A stretch of DNA of 64,000 nt from Fuerstiella marisgermanici (GCF_001983935.1 NZ_CP017641.1:7862001-7926000), one strand, 5' to 3'; positions 1 through 9,018 are shown, numbered from the stretch's first letter. Numbers and translations: made by a program. The notes: generated by a model not told the origin, from the sequence alone.

Positions 1-759
1 GGAAGACGGTTCCGGCACGGACGTAAAGGCGATGCCCGCAAAGTTGTCCGAGAGCGTGCCAACCGAAGTTCCAATGCCGGTGGTCGGGTCGAGAGTCCCA
101 AGCAACCGAATTCCTCCAGCCTGTCTGAAGACTCCCCAAAGCACATCGTCCTCAGGATTGAGGGCAAGTCCATTCATCCCATCAATAGCACCTCCATCGA
201 CAGTGACGCTTAAACTCGAAACAACCGCCCCATTAGATGGGTCCAACGTATAGAGCGTGTCGGAGAATACCGCTGCGCCATACAATGTGCCTCCAACGAA
301 CGCCAACCCCTTCAAATTTTCAGGTGTCGTCCCAATACCTGTAGCGGAGCCACCAAGTGCAGTGTCAAAGAGTACGTCATCGCGATCGGCAACAAGAAAC
401 GTCCCCGTGGCAGAATTATATGTCATTGAAAGGTTTTCATCCGTAACATCCGGCCCCGTAAATTGAGTTGATGAAACGATCGTAGAGGTGCCAGTATCAA
501 TACTTTCCCAAAACCGATCCCCATCGGAAATGCCCGATGCATGATACAGCAACCCGTTCGAAGGATTGAACCCAATCGTTTCGCCGTCGTCCCCGTTCCC
601 CAGGCTCATGATGAATGTGGATGTCGCGTCCGTCAGACTAAGCGAGTACAAACTTGACGGTGTAGTCGCTCCATCGCCGGTTATGCCGATCAGTTCCGCC
701 TCAAGCCGCCCCGCTGCAATCGCAATCACGCATACTGCCAGACTGAATATTCGCATCAT
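1..759 (-). CDS. PEP-CTERM sorting-domain protein, 3' end cut by window
   Basis: The minus strand is open from the ATG pair at 757-759/754-756 to the window edge (253 codons, no stop). The first 22 residues form a signal peptide (MMRIFSLAVCVIAIAAG, cleavage probably after RLEA). The body is rich in G, T, S and D with repeated short beta-strand units such as NPSNGLLY and LDPSNGAVV, as in secreted beta-propeller-like planctomycete proteins. The last visible residues are VPEPSS, the start of a PEP-CTERM signal that exosortase would recognise; the transmembrane helix and basic tail lie outside the window. A purine-rich stretch (AAGGGGCAAG) before the start can serve as ribosome binding site. Reading-frame continuity is seen; PEP-CTERM sorting is family knowledge; the ligand or role is unknown. 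Confidence 0.82.
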   Translation of the reverse strand, partial: MMRIFSLAVCVIAIAAGRLEAELIGITGDGATTPSSLYSLSLTDATSTFIMSLGNGDDGETIGFNPSNGLLYHASGISDGDRFWESIDTGTSTIVSSTQFTGPDVTDENLSMTYNSATGTFLVADRDDVLFDTALGGSATGIGTTPENLKGLAFVGGTLYGAAVFSDTLYTLDPSNGAVVSSLSVTVDGGAIDGMNGLALNPEDDVLWGVFRQAGGIRLLGTLDPTTGIGTSVGTLSDNFAGIAFTSVPEPSS

Positions 760-977
760 TTGCTTGCCCCTTGTTGCGGTAGTCGATCGCGTGTGAACCG
801 GAATTGGATTCCGCAAACCACCAATACTGAATTAAGGATTCGGGTAACGCAATCCACAAGTAGACAATTTTCACTAATCCCCCCATCCACCGCAGGGGCA
901 TGAACCTTCGTACAGTATCAGCACGGCACTTTAAAGCAGTAAGACACGCGCGGGTGCATCCGCTGTATGGTCCGTTT
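760..977. other. Intergenic region upstream of the PEP-CTERM gene
   Basis: This stretch separates the start of the minus-strand PEP-CTERM gene from a transposase remnant. It has no convincing reading frame. It should contain the promoter of the PEP-CTERM gene, but no clear -35/-10 pair could be picked. Confidence 0.4.
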
Positions 978-1226
978 TTAGAGGGCGAGGTTTTTCCAGA
1001 GGTTGTGCCAGTTGTTGTTAATGTTGTGAGCTTTCAGTGCGGTCACTGCTGATGCTCCAATCGGCGACCAGTGCATGCCAGGGCCTTTCAGGCGAATTCC
1101 GACCAACTGTTTGGCCGTGGATTCGATCATGCCCGAGCCGATCTGCCAGTTGTTCTCACGGTAGGCGGGATAGTTCGTCAGGCCCACTCGACTTCGGAAG
1201 TAACCCAACAAGATCGCGGGAAGCAA
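978..1226 (-). pseudogene. C-terminal remnant of an ISKra4-type transposase
   Basis: The frame encodes about 82 residues. Its core, YPAYRENNWQIGSGMIES followed by RLKGPGMHW and a W-rich tail (NNNWHNLW), matches the C-terminal end of ISKra4-type transposases, in which the glutamate of GSGxIES is the last residue of the DDE triad. Everything upstream of that region is missing: the frame begins beside a poly-G tract and no N-terminal or central catalytic part is present within 1 kb. It is therefore a truncated, non-functional copy. Family assignment is by motif recognition only. Confidence 0.7.
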
Positions 1227-1229
1227 TAA

Positions 1230-1314
1230 GGGGGGGGGGGTAAGGGGAGGGGGAGAAATAAGGGGAAGAAATAAGGGGACATTCTGCTTTTTCCAATAAG
1301 TTCAATGTCCCCTT
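1230..1314. repeat. G-rich tract (possible G-quadruplex) with adjoining 11-bp inverted repeat
   Basis: An 11-base G homopolymer (1230-1240) is followed by G-runs of four or five at 1244-1247, 1249-1253, 1262-1265 and 1275-1278, separated by short A/T-rich spacers (aataagggg units). The last unit starts a perfect inverted repeat, AAGGGGACATT (1273-1283) and AATGTCCCCTT (1304-1314), with a 20-base loop. The tract sits at the truncated edge of the transposase remnant, so it may mark the junction of a former mobile element. G-quadruplex formation is inferred from the spacing of the G-tracts. Confidence 0.5.
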
Positions 1315-1499
1315 TTGCGTTCCCGTTCTGCAGGTTGATGGCTAAGATGAAGTCTCTATTCGTCGTTTGGGCCAAGTTGTCCTGGTGGTAAATCATATGC
1401 CGATGTCGCCTTCAGCGAAGTGCCGACAGGAGGGCCTTTCTACCGGAAGGGGCTTTCGGCTCAGGATGTCGAGTCTATTACAGGCGGATTGATCCGAGT

Positions 1500-1616
1500 C
1501 GTTTAACCCGTAGCCGAAGGCGCAGGCGTTGCAGGGGCGGGCTGTGTCGCAGCGGAAGCGGAATACCCACGGACGCCGATCAGAGGACGCCTGCGCCTCC
1601 GGCTACGGGTTAAACG
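1500..1616. repeat. Long inverted repeat, copy 1 (30-bp arms)
   Basis: Arms at 1500-1529 and 1587-1616 are reverse complements with one mismatch. They begin and end with CGTTTAACCCG / CGGGTTAAACG. The 57-bp centre contains gcagcggaagcggaa. The repeat is flanked by sequence also seen around copy 2 (for example cagcgaagtg and ggtggcct), so the tandem unit is larger than the palindrome, about 230-260 bp. There is no coding potential: short frames here change between copies. It resembles a large REP/MITE-like palindrome rather than a terminator. Confidence 0.8.
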
Positions 1617-1733
1617 ATCCACTGACTTCGCCGCCAAAGGTGGCCTTCAGCGAAGTGTCGCCCAGTACGTCCTTTCTGTCGGAAGGATTTTCGGCTTGGG
1701 GGTCGAGTCTATTGGAGCCGGATAGATACGAGT

Positions 1734-1873
1734 CGTTTAACCCGCAGCCGAAGGCGCAGGTGTTGCTGGGGACGGCTGTGTCGCAGCGGAAGCGGAACAC
1801 TCACGGAAGCGGAAGCGGAAGACTCACCGGCGTCGATCAGCGGACGCCTGCGCCTTCGGCTACGGGTTAAACG
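1734..1873. repeat. Long inverted repeat, copy 2 (30-bp arms)
   Basis: Second copy of the element at 1500-1616, with arms at 1734-1763 and 1844-1873. The left arm has a few substitutions relative to copy 1, and the centre is longer because the ggaagc hexamer is repeated (ggaagcggaagcggaag). The flanks repeat too: ttcagcgaagtg precedes and a gccgccaa-ggtggcct block follows each palindrome. The two copies therefore arose by tandem duplication of a unit containing the palindrome. It lies about 215 bp upstream of the start of the next gene. Confidence 0.8.
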
Positions 1874-2089
1874 ATTCACTGACTTTGCCGCCAATGGTGG
1901 CCTGCGGCGAAGTGCCGCTCGGCAAGCGTCACCTACAGTAGGTCGTGTCGGAAAGTGACACGAGCCGAGAGCAACCATTGCATCGGCCGTACTTCCATCC
2001 GTCAAGTCAGGGCACTTCGTTGGCCGACTGAAATTTGTTACGCTCTGTGCGATCGAACACACTTCACGCAACACTTCAGGTATTCCGCA

Positions 2090-5000
2090 ATGAATCGATT
2101 CTTGTGCCCTTTGTTGTTCGTTGTCTTGGCCCTGAATGTAACGAATTCGGCACCGGCTGCGGACGACACCGACATCCTTCGGAGAGAGAACCTGGTCGCG
2201 TGGTGCATCGTTCCGTTTGATGCGGCCAAACGCGGTCCCGCAGAACGAGCGGTCATGTTGAAAGAGCTGGGGATTACTTGCTGCGCCTACGACTGGCGAG
2301 CCGAGCATGTGCCCACCTTTGAACAGGAGATTATTGAGTACAAGAAGCACGGGATCGAATTCTTCGCCTTCTGGAGCGTCCACGATGACGCATTCAAGCT
2401 GTTCGAGAAGTACGACCTGCACCCGCAAATCTGGCAGATGATGAGTGACCCGGGCGAAGGTGATCAGGCAGCGAAAGTCGAGAAAGCAGTTCAGGCCATG
2501 CTGCCGCTTGCCAACCGAACGGCTCAATTGGGCTGTAAGCTGGGCCTCTACAATCACGGTGGCTGGAGTGGCGAACCCGTGAATCTGGTTGCCGTTTGCC
2601 GGCGGCTGAGGGAACTTGGGCAGAAGCATGTCGGCATCGTCTACAACTTTCATCACGGCCATGGCCATATCAGCGATTGGCACAAATCCTTCGCCATGAT
2701 GAAGCCGTATCTGCATTGTCTGAATCTGAACGGCATGAATGACCAAGCCAAGCCAAAGATTCTGGGCATCGGCAAGGGGGCTCACGAACTGCAGATGATC
2801 CGCACAGTCGTAGAAAGCGACTACGACGGGCGGATCGGAATTCTTGATCATCGCAACGATCTGGATGCGCGCGAATCGCTACAGGAAAATCGCGACGGGC
2901 TGGAACTCGTGAGAAAGCAGCTCGCGAAGCAATCCGAAACGGCGGCGGTTGGAAGCCCAGGCCACGGAATTCCATACAACGCAGCCCACGTCGCGGAACT
3001 CGTGACTGACGCCGCAAAGCACGGCGATGTAAAACGTGGCGCGGCGGTGTTTGCCAATGCGAAGTTGGCGTGTTTGTCGTGCCATCAAATAGGTCAGCAC
3101 GGCGGCACAGTCGGGCCGGATCTGTTGAAGGTGCTGAAGGAACGTAAGCCGAATCACATTGTCGAATCAGTGTTGTGGCCGAAACGCGACGTTAAACCGG
3201 AATTCGCCGTGTGGCAGGTGGTGACAACGTCCGGTCGCGTGGTCAGCGGATATCGTGAGAAGTCTAAGGTTGAAGGCTCAGGGGTGAGGGCCAACAAGGA
3301 CAGTGGCGATGTCGTCGTTCTCTGCGATCCGGCAACTGGCAAGCGAACCCCGATTGCTCAAACCGACGTGGAAGAAATGGTCGAAGGAAGCACGGTGATG
3401 CCCAGCGGCTTGACGGCTGCTATGTCGCGGCAACAGCAGCTCGACCTGTTCCGTTTTCTGAATGAACTCGGCGAAGTCTCAGACGTACCGCCCGCAGTGA
3501 AACACGTGATCGCACATTCCAGCATGCATGGCCCGGCGACGTTTCCGATCGTCGCTGCCCCGATGGCTCCCGAACGCTGGTCGAACGCCACTCATCCTGT
3601 CACTCGAGACCGCCTGTACGATTTCTACACGCGGCAGGCAGAATACTTCCGATCGCAGCATCATGTTCCGATGCTGTTGGCCCCGTTTCCTGGCATGGAC
3701 GGTGGCCAGCAGGGGCATTGGGGCAATCAAAACGAAGACACATGGCGTGATGGCCGCTGGAACGAAACGAAGCTCGGTTCCGTGCAGTCGGGCGTGCTGC
3801 ATGCGAACGGAAAAGCGATCGCCCGAGCCGTCTGTGTGCGACTCGGCGACGAAGGACAGATGTCGGCCTGCTTTAACCCGGACACATTAACCTACGAAGC
3901 CGTGTGGCAGGACGGCTTCGTTAAGTTCGATGCCGTGCGTCATGGATTCGTGGGCGGCTTGCGATTGGACGGTGAGCTAGTCGCTATGGAACCACAGTCA
4001 CCGCCGGACGAGCCGTTTCGCTATCACGGATTCTACCGGCACGGCGACCGCGTGATTTTCGCCTACCGTATCGGCGATGTGGAGTATCTGGATTCGCCGT
4101 GGGTCGAAGACGGGAAGTTTTCACGCGAACGAGCTTCGATCGAACAGCATTCGCTGCGACACGTTTTGGGTGGTGGTCCGCCTCAGTCGCCGATTGAAAT
4201 CGAAACGAAAATTATTCCCGGCAACGGACGGCCGTACGCCATCGATACGATCGAACTGCCCTACGACAATCCATGGAATGCTCAACTGTTTTGCGGCGGC
4301 CACGATTTCCTGCCGAATGGCGACGCACTGGTTTGCACGATGCAGGGAGATGTGTGGCGCGTTAGCGGCCTGGATTCCGGTTCTGATGAAGTTGGCAGGG
4401 CGACATGGCGACGGTTCGCGTCCGGCCTGCATCACGCGTTGGGGTTGGTCGTGGCGGACGACGGTATCTACGTACAATGCCGCGACCAGTTGACTCGCCT
4501 AACCGACCTCAACAATGACGGCGAAGCGGACTTCTACGAATGCTTCAGCAACGCCTTCAAGACGTCGCCCGCTGGGCACGATTTCATTTGCGGATTGCAG
4601 CGAGATACCGCTGGCAACTTCTACACGGCGTCCGGCAACCAGGGCTTGCTACGCATTTCTCCCGACGGTCAGGACGTCAAAGTTCTGGCGACCGGTTTTC
4701 GCAATCCGGACGGCTTGGGCATTCTGCCGGACGGCACGTTGACCGTCCCCGTGTCTGAAGGCGAATGGACTCCGGCGTCGGCCATCAATGCCGTTCGGCG
4801 AAATGTGGCTGCAGCTTCCAGTGTCGGAGATTCCCCAACGGCTAACGCTCACGGCCAAGGCGATCAACCACCTCACTTTGGCTACCGAGGCCCGCGTGAC
4901 GGCCAGCCTCCTGAACTGCCGCTGGCCTACCTGCCTCGCGCATTGGACAACTCAAGTGGCGGCCAGGCGTTTGTTAACAGCGATGAATTCGGACCGCTGA

Positions 5001-6103
5001 AAGACCAGCTGCTGCACTTTTCGTTCGGTGGTGGTACATGGTTTGTCGTGCTGCGAGACGAAGTGAACGGCCAGGCTCAGGGGGCCTTGGTCCCGATGAC
5101 GGGTGACTTTCTGTCGGGCGTTCATCGAGGTCGCTTCCATCCGAAGGACGGGCAACTTTACGTGACAGGCATGGCAGGCTGGGGTTCGTACACACCAGAC
5201 GATGGCTGCTTTCAGCGAGTTCGGTTCACCGGCGACAAGTTCCAAATGCCGGTCGGCTTTCATCTTCACGAAAACGGAGTGAAAATCGACTTCGACCAGC
5301 CGCTGGACCAATCGATTGCAGGCGACATCGGTCGCCAGTTCGCTCAATGCTGGAACTACCGTTACAGCGGCGCGTATGGATCGGTTGAATTTTCCACGAC
5401 TCATCCGGGCGTCGCCGGGCACGATCCGTTGGCAATCACGTCGGCTCATGTTTTGAAGGGTGGCAAGTCGCTGTTTCTTGAGATTCCGGATCTGCAGCCT
5501 GTGAGTCAATTGCATCTGCGACTGCACACCAACAAAGACGAAGCCGTTTCGTACAATCCGGCTGGCGGTGGACACGATTTGTTCATCACCGCGCATGAAC
5601 TCGATAAGCCCTTCACAGACTTCCCCGGGTACGTGCCGCGACAAAAGACGATTGCTGCTCACCCGCTGCTGACGGATCTGGCTATGAATGCAGAACGGGT
5701 TCCCAACCCGTGGGCGAAGCCCATCAAGGGAGCTCGCCCCATCAACGTCGCGACTGGCAAAAACTTGTCGTATGCGACAAAGGAATTCACTGTTAAAGCT
5801 GGCGAGGCGCTAGCGTTCACGTTGGAGAACCCGGACGTCGTGCCGCACAACTGGGTGTTGGTTCAGCCCGGCGCGTTGCAAAGTGTTGGCGAACTCGGGA
5901 ATCAGCTCATCGCCAATCCGAAAGCGTACGCTCGTCAGTATGTTCCGGAATCGAACCATGTCATTGCTCACACCGACATCGTGTCACCCGGCGAAAAACA
6001 AACGATTTACTTCGCGGCCCCGGAAACGCCGGGTCACTATCCGTTTCTGTGTACGTTTCCGGGGCATTGGATGGTTATGAATGGTGTGATGGTGGTTGAA
6101 TGA
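2090..6103 (+). CDS. Giant secreted multidomain protein: TIM barrel, cytochrome c, beta-propeller, azurin-like cupredoxin
   Basis: 1337 residues from the ATG at 2090. This start is chosen because it opens a signal peptide (MNRFLCPLLFVVLALNV); the frame is open further upstream but without signal-like sequence. Residues about 25-270 look like a sugar-phosphate-isomerase-type TIM barrel. A planctomycete heme-binding domain follows with C328-L-S-C331-H332. Residues about 450-690 contain a YDFYTRQAEYFRSQ-type domain, and about 690-1080 a glucose/sorbosone-dehydrogenase-like propeller (NPDGLGILPDG). The C-terminus is a type-1 copper domain: VPHNW supplies His1253 and CTFPGHWMVM supplies Cys1321, His1326 and Met1330, in the azurin spacing. 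The likely role is periplasmic sugar oxidation with internal electron transfer from propeller to heme to copper. That role is inference; the motifs are seen. Confidence 0.88.
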   Translation: MNRFLCPLLFVVLALNVTNSAPAADDTDILRRENLVAWCIVPFDAAKRGPAERAVMLKELGITCCAYDWRAEHVPTFEQEIIEYKKHGIEFFAFWSVHDDAFKLFEKYDLHPQIWQMMSDPGEGDQAAKVEKAVQAMLPLANRTAQLGCKLGLYNHGGWSGEPVNLVAVCRRLRELGQKHVGIVYNFHHGHGHISDWHKSFAMMKPYLHCLNLNGMNDQAKPKILGIGKGAHELQMIRTVVESDYDGRIGILDHRNDLDARESLQENRDGLELVRKQLAKQSETAAVGSPGHGIPYNAAHVAELVTDAAKHGDVKRGAAVFANAKLACLSCHQIGQHGGTVGPDLLKVLKERKPNHIVESVLWPKRDVKPEFAVWQVVTTSGRVVSGYREKSKVEGSGVRANKDSGDVVVLCDPATGKRTPIAQTDVEEMVEGSTVMPSGLTAAMSRQQQLDLFRFLNELGEVSDVPPAVKHVIAHSSMHGPATFPIVAAPMAPERWSNATHPVTRDRLYDFYTRQAEYFRSQHHVPMLLAPFPGMDGGQQGHWGNQNEDTWRDGRWNETKLGSVQSGVLHANGKAIARAVCVRLGDEGQMSACFNPDTLTYEAVWQDGFVKFDAVRHGFVGGLRLDGELVAMEPQSPPDEPFRYHGFYRHGDRVIFAYRIGDVEYLDSPWVEDGKFSRERASIEQHSLRHVLGGGPPQSPIEIETKIIPGNGRPYAIDTIELPYDNPWNAQLFCGGHDFLPNGDALVCTMQGDVWRVSGLDSGSDEVGRATWRRFASGLHHALGLVVADDGIYVQCRDQLTRLTDLNNDGEADFYECFSNAFKTSPAGHDFICGLQRDTAGNFYTASGNQGLLRISPDGQDVKVLATGFRNPDGLGILPDGTLTVPVSEGEWTPASAINAVRRNVAAASSVGDSPTANAHGQGDQPPHFGYRGPRDGQPPELPLAYLPRALDNSSGGQAFVNSDEFGPLKDQLLHFSFGGGTWFVVLRDEVNGQAQGALVPMTGDFLSGVHRGRFHPKDGQLYVTGMAGWGSYTPDDGCFQRVRFTGDKFQMPVGFHLHENGVKIDFDQPLDQSIAGDIGRQFAQCWNYRYSGAYGSVEFSTTHPGVAGHDPLAITSAHVLKGGKSLFLEIPDLQPVSQLHLRLHTNKDEAVSYNPAGGGHDLFITAHELDKPFTDFPGYVPRQKTIAAHPLLTDLAMNAERVPNPWAKPIKGARPINVATGKNLSYATKEFTVKAGEALAFTLENPDVVPHNWVLVQPGALQSVGELGNQLIANPKAYARQYVPESNHVIAHTDIVSPGEKQTIYFAAPETPGHYPFLCTFPGHWMVMNGVMVVE

Positions 6104-6183
6104 CCGAATGCGTCCAAAGAAGCTGTCGCTGTTTTGAGAACGCTGGCTCGTACTGCTGAGCCGCTGCTTCGAGCCTTGGGTGG

Positions 6184-7455
6184 TTGGTGGCAATGTCGGG
6201 GGCGATGAATCGCAGTGGTGCCAGTCGGCGGCGTCCGATAAACTTGCCTTTGGCGAGCACCAAAGGGCGAACAAACCACATGCGCAGTAGCGATTCGATC
6301 GACAGCACACCTCCACCGGTCCCCACGGATCGCAGCACATTCAACTCGTATCCGTTCTGGTCGCCTCGATTCTGGGCTGGGATGCGTCTTGAACACTGGT
6401 TGCCGTTGCTGGCTCGCAACGGCTTTCGCGTTCATCCGTCGCGGTTGCCGTGGGCCCTGTTGACGACGGCATCCGCCGCCAGCAGCAGCATGCTGTATCT
6501 GATGCAACAACTGGTCTACGGGCGTCGGATCAACGCCACAGAACCCGTCGCGCCGCCGATCTTTATTCTGGGCCATTGGCGCACTGGGACAACGTTTCTG
6601 CAGGAAATGCTATCGCACGATCCTCGGCTGACCTCACCGTCCAATTACCAGGTTTACTCCGCAAACCATTTCCTGCTGACGGAAGATCTGGCCGTTAAGT
6701 ACCTGAACTTTCTGCTTCCTTCGAAGCGGCCGATGGACAATGTGACGTTGAAGTGGGAAAGCCCGCAGGAGGACGAATGGGCGCGGATCACGATGGGCCT
6801 GCCATCGCCGTATTTGCGAGTCGCTTTCGCTCGCCAGCCGCCGCCGTTCGCCGAATACCTGAACCTGGACGGAGTCAGCCCGGCCGCGATCGAAGCGTGG
6901 AAAGCGGGGTTTATGAAGTTTCTACGGATGGTCACTTTGAAGACCGGAAAGCGACTGGTGTTCAAATCGCCTCATCACACCGGGCGGTTGAAAGTGTTGC
7001 ATGAGATGTTTCCGGACGCGAAGTTCATTCATGTGACGCGGGATCCGTTTACCTTTTTCCCGTCCACTTTAAGGATGTATCGCTCATTCGATCACACGCA
7101 GTCGCTGCAAAAACCGTCCGAAAATGACGGTCTTGAGGATTATGTGCTGGATTCCGGTCGACGGATGTATGACAGTTATCACTCCTATCGGGGCCAGGTG
7201 CCGGAAGACCAAATTCTGGACGTCCGCTACGACGATCTCGTCAAGAACCCAGTCAGCACGATGAGAGACATCTACTCGCGTCTTAGTCTGGGCGACATTG
7301 AGCCAGCGTTAGGCGGATTCGAAAAATACTTGGCTCCCCGTAAGAACTACGTCACCAACCGTCATCAACTGCCAGACTACTGGCAAGCACGAATTCGTTC
7401 TGAATGGGGCCAGTATTTCGAATCTTTCGGATACAACTCAGACGATGAAGGCTAG
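6184..7455 (+). CDS. Sulfotransferase family protein
   Basis: 423 residues. The PAPS 5'-phosphosulfate loop is visible as FILGHWRTGTTFLQEML (residues about 126-142), and the 3'-phosphate-binding segment as FIHVTRDPFTFFPSTLRMY (about 280-300). Both are diagnostic of sulfotransferases that move a sulfuryl group from PAPS to a hydroxyl or amine. The first 50 residues are poorly conserved in style; an alternative ATG lies at 6280. The stop overlaps the next gene's start by 11 bp, so translation of the two is probably coupled. With an MprF-like neighbour, the acceptor may be a lipid or envelope glycan, which is inference. There is no signal peptide; the short hydrophobic stretch near residue 95 may associate with membrane. 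Confidence 0.85.
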   Translation: MVAMSGAMNRSGASRRRPINLPLASTKGRTNHMRSSDSIDSTPPPVPTDRSTFNSYPFWSPRFWAGMRLEHWLPLLARNGFRVHPSRLPWALLTTASAASSSMLYLMQQLVYGRRINATEPVAPPIFILGHWRTGTTFLQEMLSHDPRLTSPSNYQVYSANHFLLTEDLAVKYLNFLLPSKRPMDNVTLKWESPQEDEWARITMGLPSPYLRVAFARQPPPFAEYLNLDGVSPAAIEAWKAGFMKFLRMVTLKTGKRLVFKSPHHTGRLKVLHEMFPDAKFIHVTRDPFTFFPSTLRMYRSFDHTQSLQKPSENDGLEDYVLDSGRRMYDSYHSYRGQVPEDQILDVRYDDLVKNPVSTMRDIYSRLSLGDIEPALGGFEKYLAPRKNYVTNRHQLPDYWQARIRSEWGQYFESFGYNSDDEG

Positions 7456-8692
7456 GCACAGCGACCGCCCCGAAGACGGGTATGCAGCCACAGCGAGACT
7501 ACAAATGCCAGCCCCGTCAAATTCTACGATTGAAGCATCGCGTCCCAGCCAGGCCCCAATTCATCAGGTTCCGCCGATTGATCGCAGCTTTGAGCGTCTT
7601 GAGCAATTGGCTCGCGTTCACGGCGGTTCTTACGATTCGTACATCGCGACCGACACGCAGGGCAAAGAATACTTCTGGTCATCCGATGGCCAGGGCGTTT
7701 TGTGCACAGTGCCGAAGGGGGGATACGTATTCGTGTATGGCGGCATTCTTGCGCCACAGGAATCGCGTCGAGCTTTGGTGACGGAATTTCTGGCGGACTG
7801 CAAGCGCAAGCGGATGACGCCCAGCTTTTTTAATGCCGGCCTGGAAGACGTTCAGCTTCTGGAAGAGTTCGGTTTTCGAGCCACCAAGTTTGGTGAAGAA
7901 CCCATCGTCGAACTGGAAAACTGTACCTGGCGCGGCAAGGACTACGAATGGGTGCGGCGTCAGACAAACTACTGCTTGCGCAACCAGCTGCAGTTTGAAG
8001 AAGTCCGACGCGACCAGATGACGGGCGCGGAATGGAACGCGTTGATGGATGAGATGGATGTGATCTCAGCCCATTTTCTGGAAGAGAAACCTCACGCCAG
8101 CCGCATGCAGAACATTGTCAGCCGTTTCTGTCGCGATCTGATGTTCGGCCAGCGAATCTTTGTCGCTCGCAACACAGAATTGCAGCGCGTGGAAGCGTTC
8201 GTGATCTGCAATCCGTGCCTGGACCAAAACATGTGGGCCATCGAATCGTATCGCAAGCGACGCGATGCCGTGCGAGGCGTGATCCCGTTTTTGATGCATC
8301 AGTGCATGACGGTCTTTCAGCAGGAAGAAGCGTCATACGTCACGCTGTCGATGCTGCCGCTGATCCGATGCGAAACGCCGCGACCGGGGGACAGCTGGGT
8401 ACTTCGTCGCATGGTGACACTGGCGCACAAGCGATTCGGAGCCATCTACGATTCGGCCGGTCTGTACCATTTCAAGACACGGTTTCGACCTCATCGTTTT
8501 GATGACCGTTTCATCTGTGCGTACCATCGAGTAACGCCAGGCTTGCTGTGGGCGGGCATGCAGTCGTGGGGCTTTCATCAGGTTAGCCTGACGACCACAC
8601 TGAAGAAGCTGTTTCACCAGAAGAAAAAGAAGGCGGACCGCAGCCAGCTGGCAAAGCCGAAGGCCACGGGTGATAACCGCAATGCGGCATAA
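7445..8692 (+). CDS. MprF-like (DUF2156) GNAT-fold acyltransferase domain protein
   Basis: 415 residues, starting at an ATG inside the end of the sulfotransferase gene. Residues about 80-345 show the DUF2156 pattern: a YGGILAP strand, LLEEFGFRATKFGEEPIVEL, a basic WVRRQTNYCLRN helix, and ESYRKRRDAVRGVIPFLMH ahead of YVTLSMLPL. This is the domain that in MprF transfers aminoacyl groups from charged tRNA to phosphatidylglycerol. The MprF flippase/transmembrane part is absent, so this is a stand-alone cytosolic form with a basic tail (FHQKKKKAD). A later ATG (7505) is possible. Substrate is unknown; coupling to the sulfotransferase suggests a joint lipid or peptide modification. Confidence 0.72.
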   Translation: MKARHSDRPEDGYAATARLQMPAPSNSTIEASRPSQAPIHQVPPIDRSFERLEQLARVHGGSYDSYIATDTQGKEYFWSSDGQGVLCTVPKGGYVFVYGGILAPQESRRALVTEFLADCKRKRMTPSFFNAGLEDVQLLEEFGFRATKFGEEPIVELENCTWRGKDYEWVRRQTNYCLRNQLQFEEVRRDQMTGAEWNALMDEMDVISAHFLEEKPHASRMQNIVSRFCRDLMFGQRIFVARNTELQRVEAFVICNPCLDQNMWAIESYRKRRDAVRGVIPFLMHQCMTVFQQEEASYVTLSMLPLIRCETPRPGDSWVLRRMVTLAHKRFGAIYDSAGLYHFKTRFRPHRFDDRFICAYHRVTPGLLWAGMQSWGFHQVSLTTTLKKLFHQKKKKADRSQLAKPKATGDNRNAA

Positions 8693-9018
8693 GACAGGCT
8701 GGCATCGTGCGGTTTTGCTTCTCTACAGGCCTACAGCGTATTACGCTGACTTGTGGCCGCGGAACAGGCGTTTCGTACCATGAGTGCCGTATGCCACGAG
8801 CCCGAACCGTTCACGACAAAAGGTAAACTGCTCTAAGATCGCGATCCGGTCAGTTTAAGACGGGCGCAGGTTTGCGGTCTCAGCGACAATTTCTACAATC
8901 CGTAAGACGTTTTGGCAGCCGCGCAACCTCACGCGGTCAACAATTCCGGCGACCTTTCTGCTACGCAGGTAAGCACTCACCTGCCGCTCGCCCGAATCAT
9001 GTGCCTTAGAAAAAACAG
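8693..9018. other. Intergenic region with a short hairpin
   Basis: No reading frame of interest. A small perfect hairpin, CAGCGTATTACGCTG (8734-8748), lies 42 bp after the MprF-like gene but has no T-run, so it is at most a weak terminator. The remaining sequence should hold the promoter of the rimK cluster; no convincing consensus was found. Confidence 0.35.

Noticed and set aside
1529-1870. 113-codon plus-strand frame in the inverted-repeat region
   Set aside because: It consists of repeat sequence (SQRKRNTHG occurs twice because the repeat occurs twice) and has no signal, motif or ribosome binding site.
1709-2851. 380-codon minus-strand frame
   Set aside because: It runs through the inverted repeats and antisense to the TIM-barrel part of the cytochrome/cupredoxin protein.
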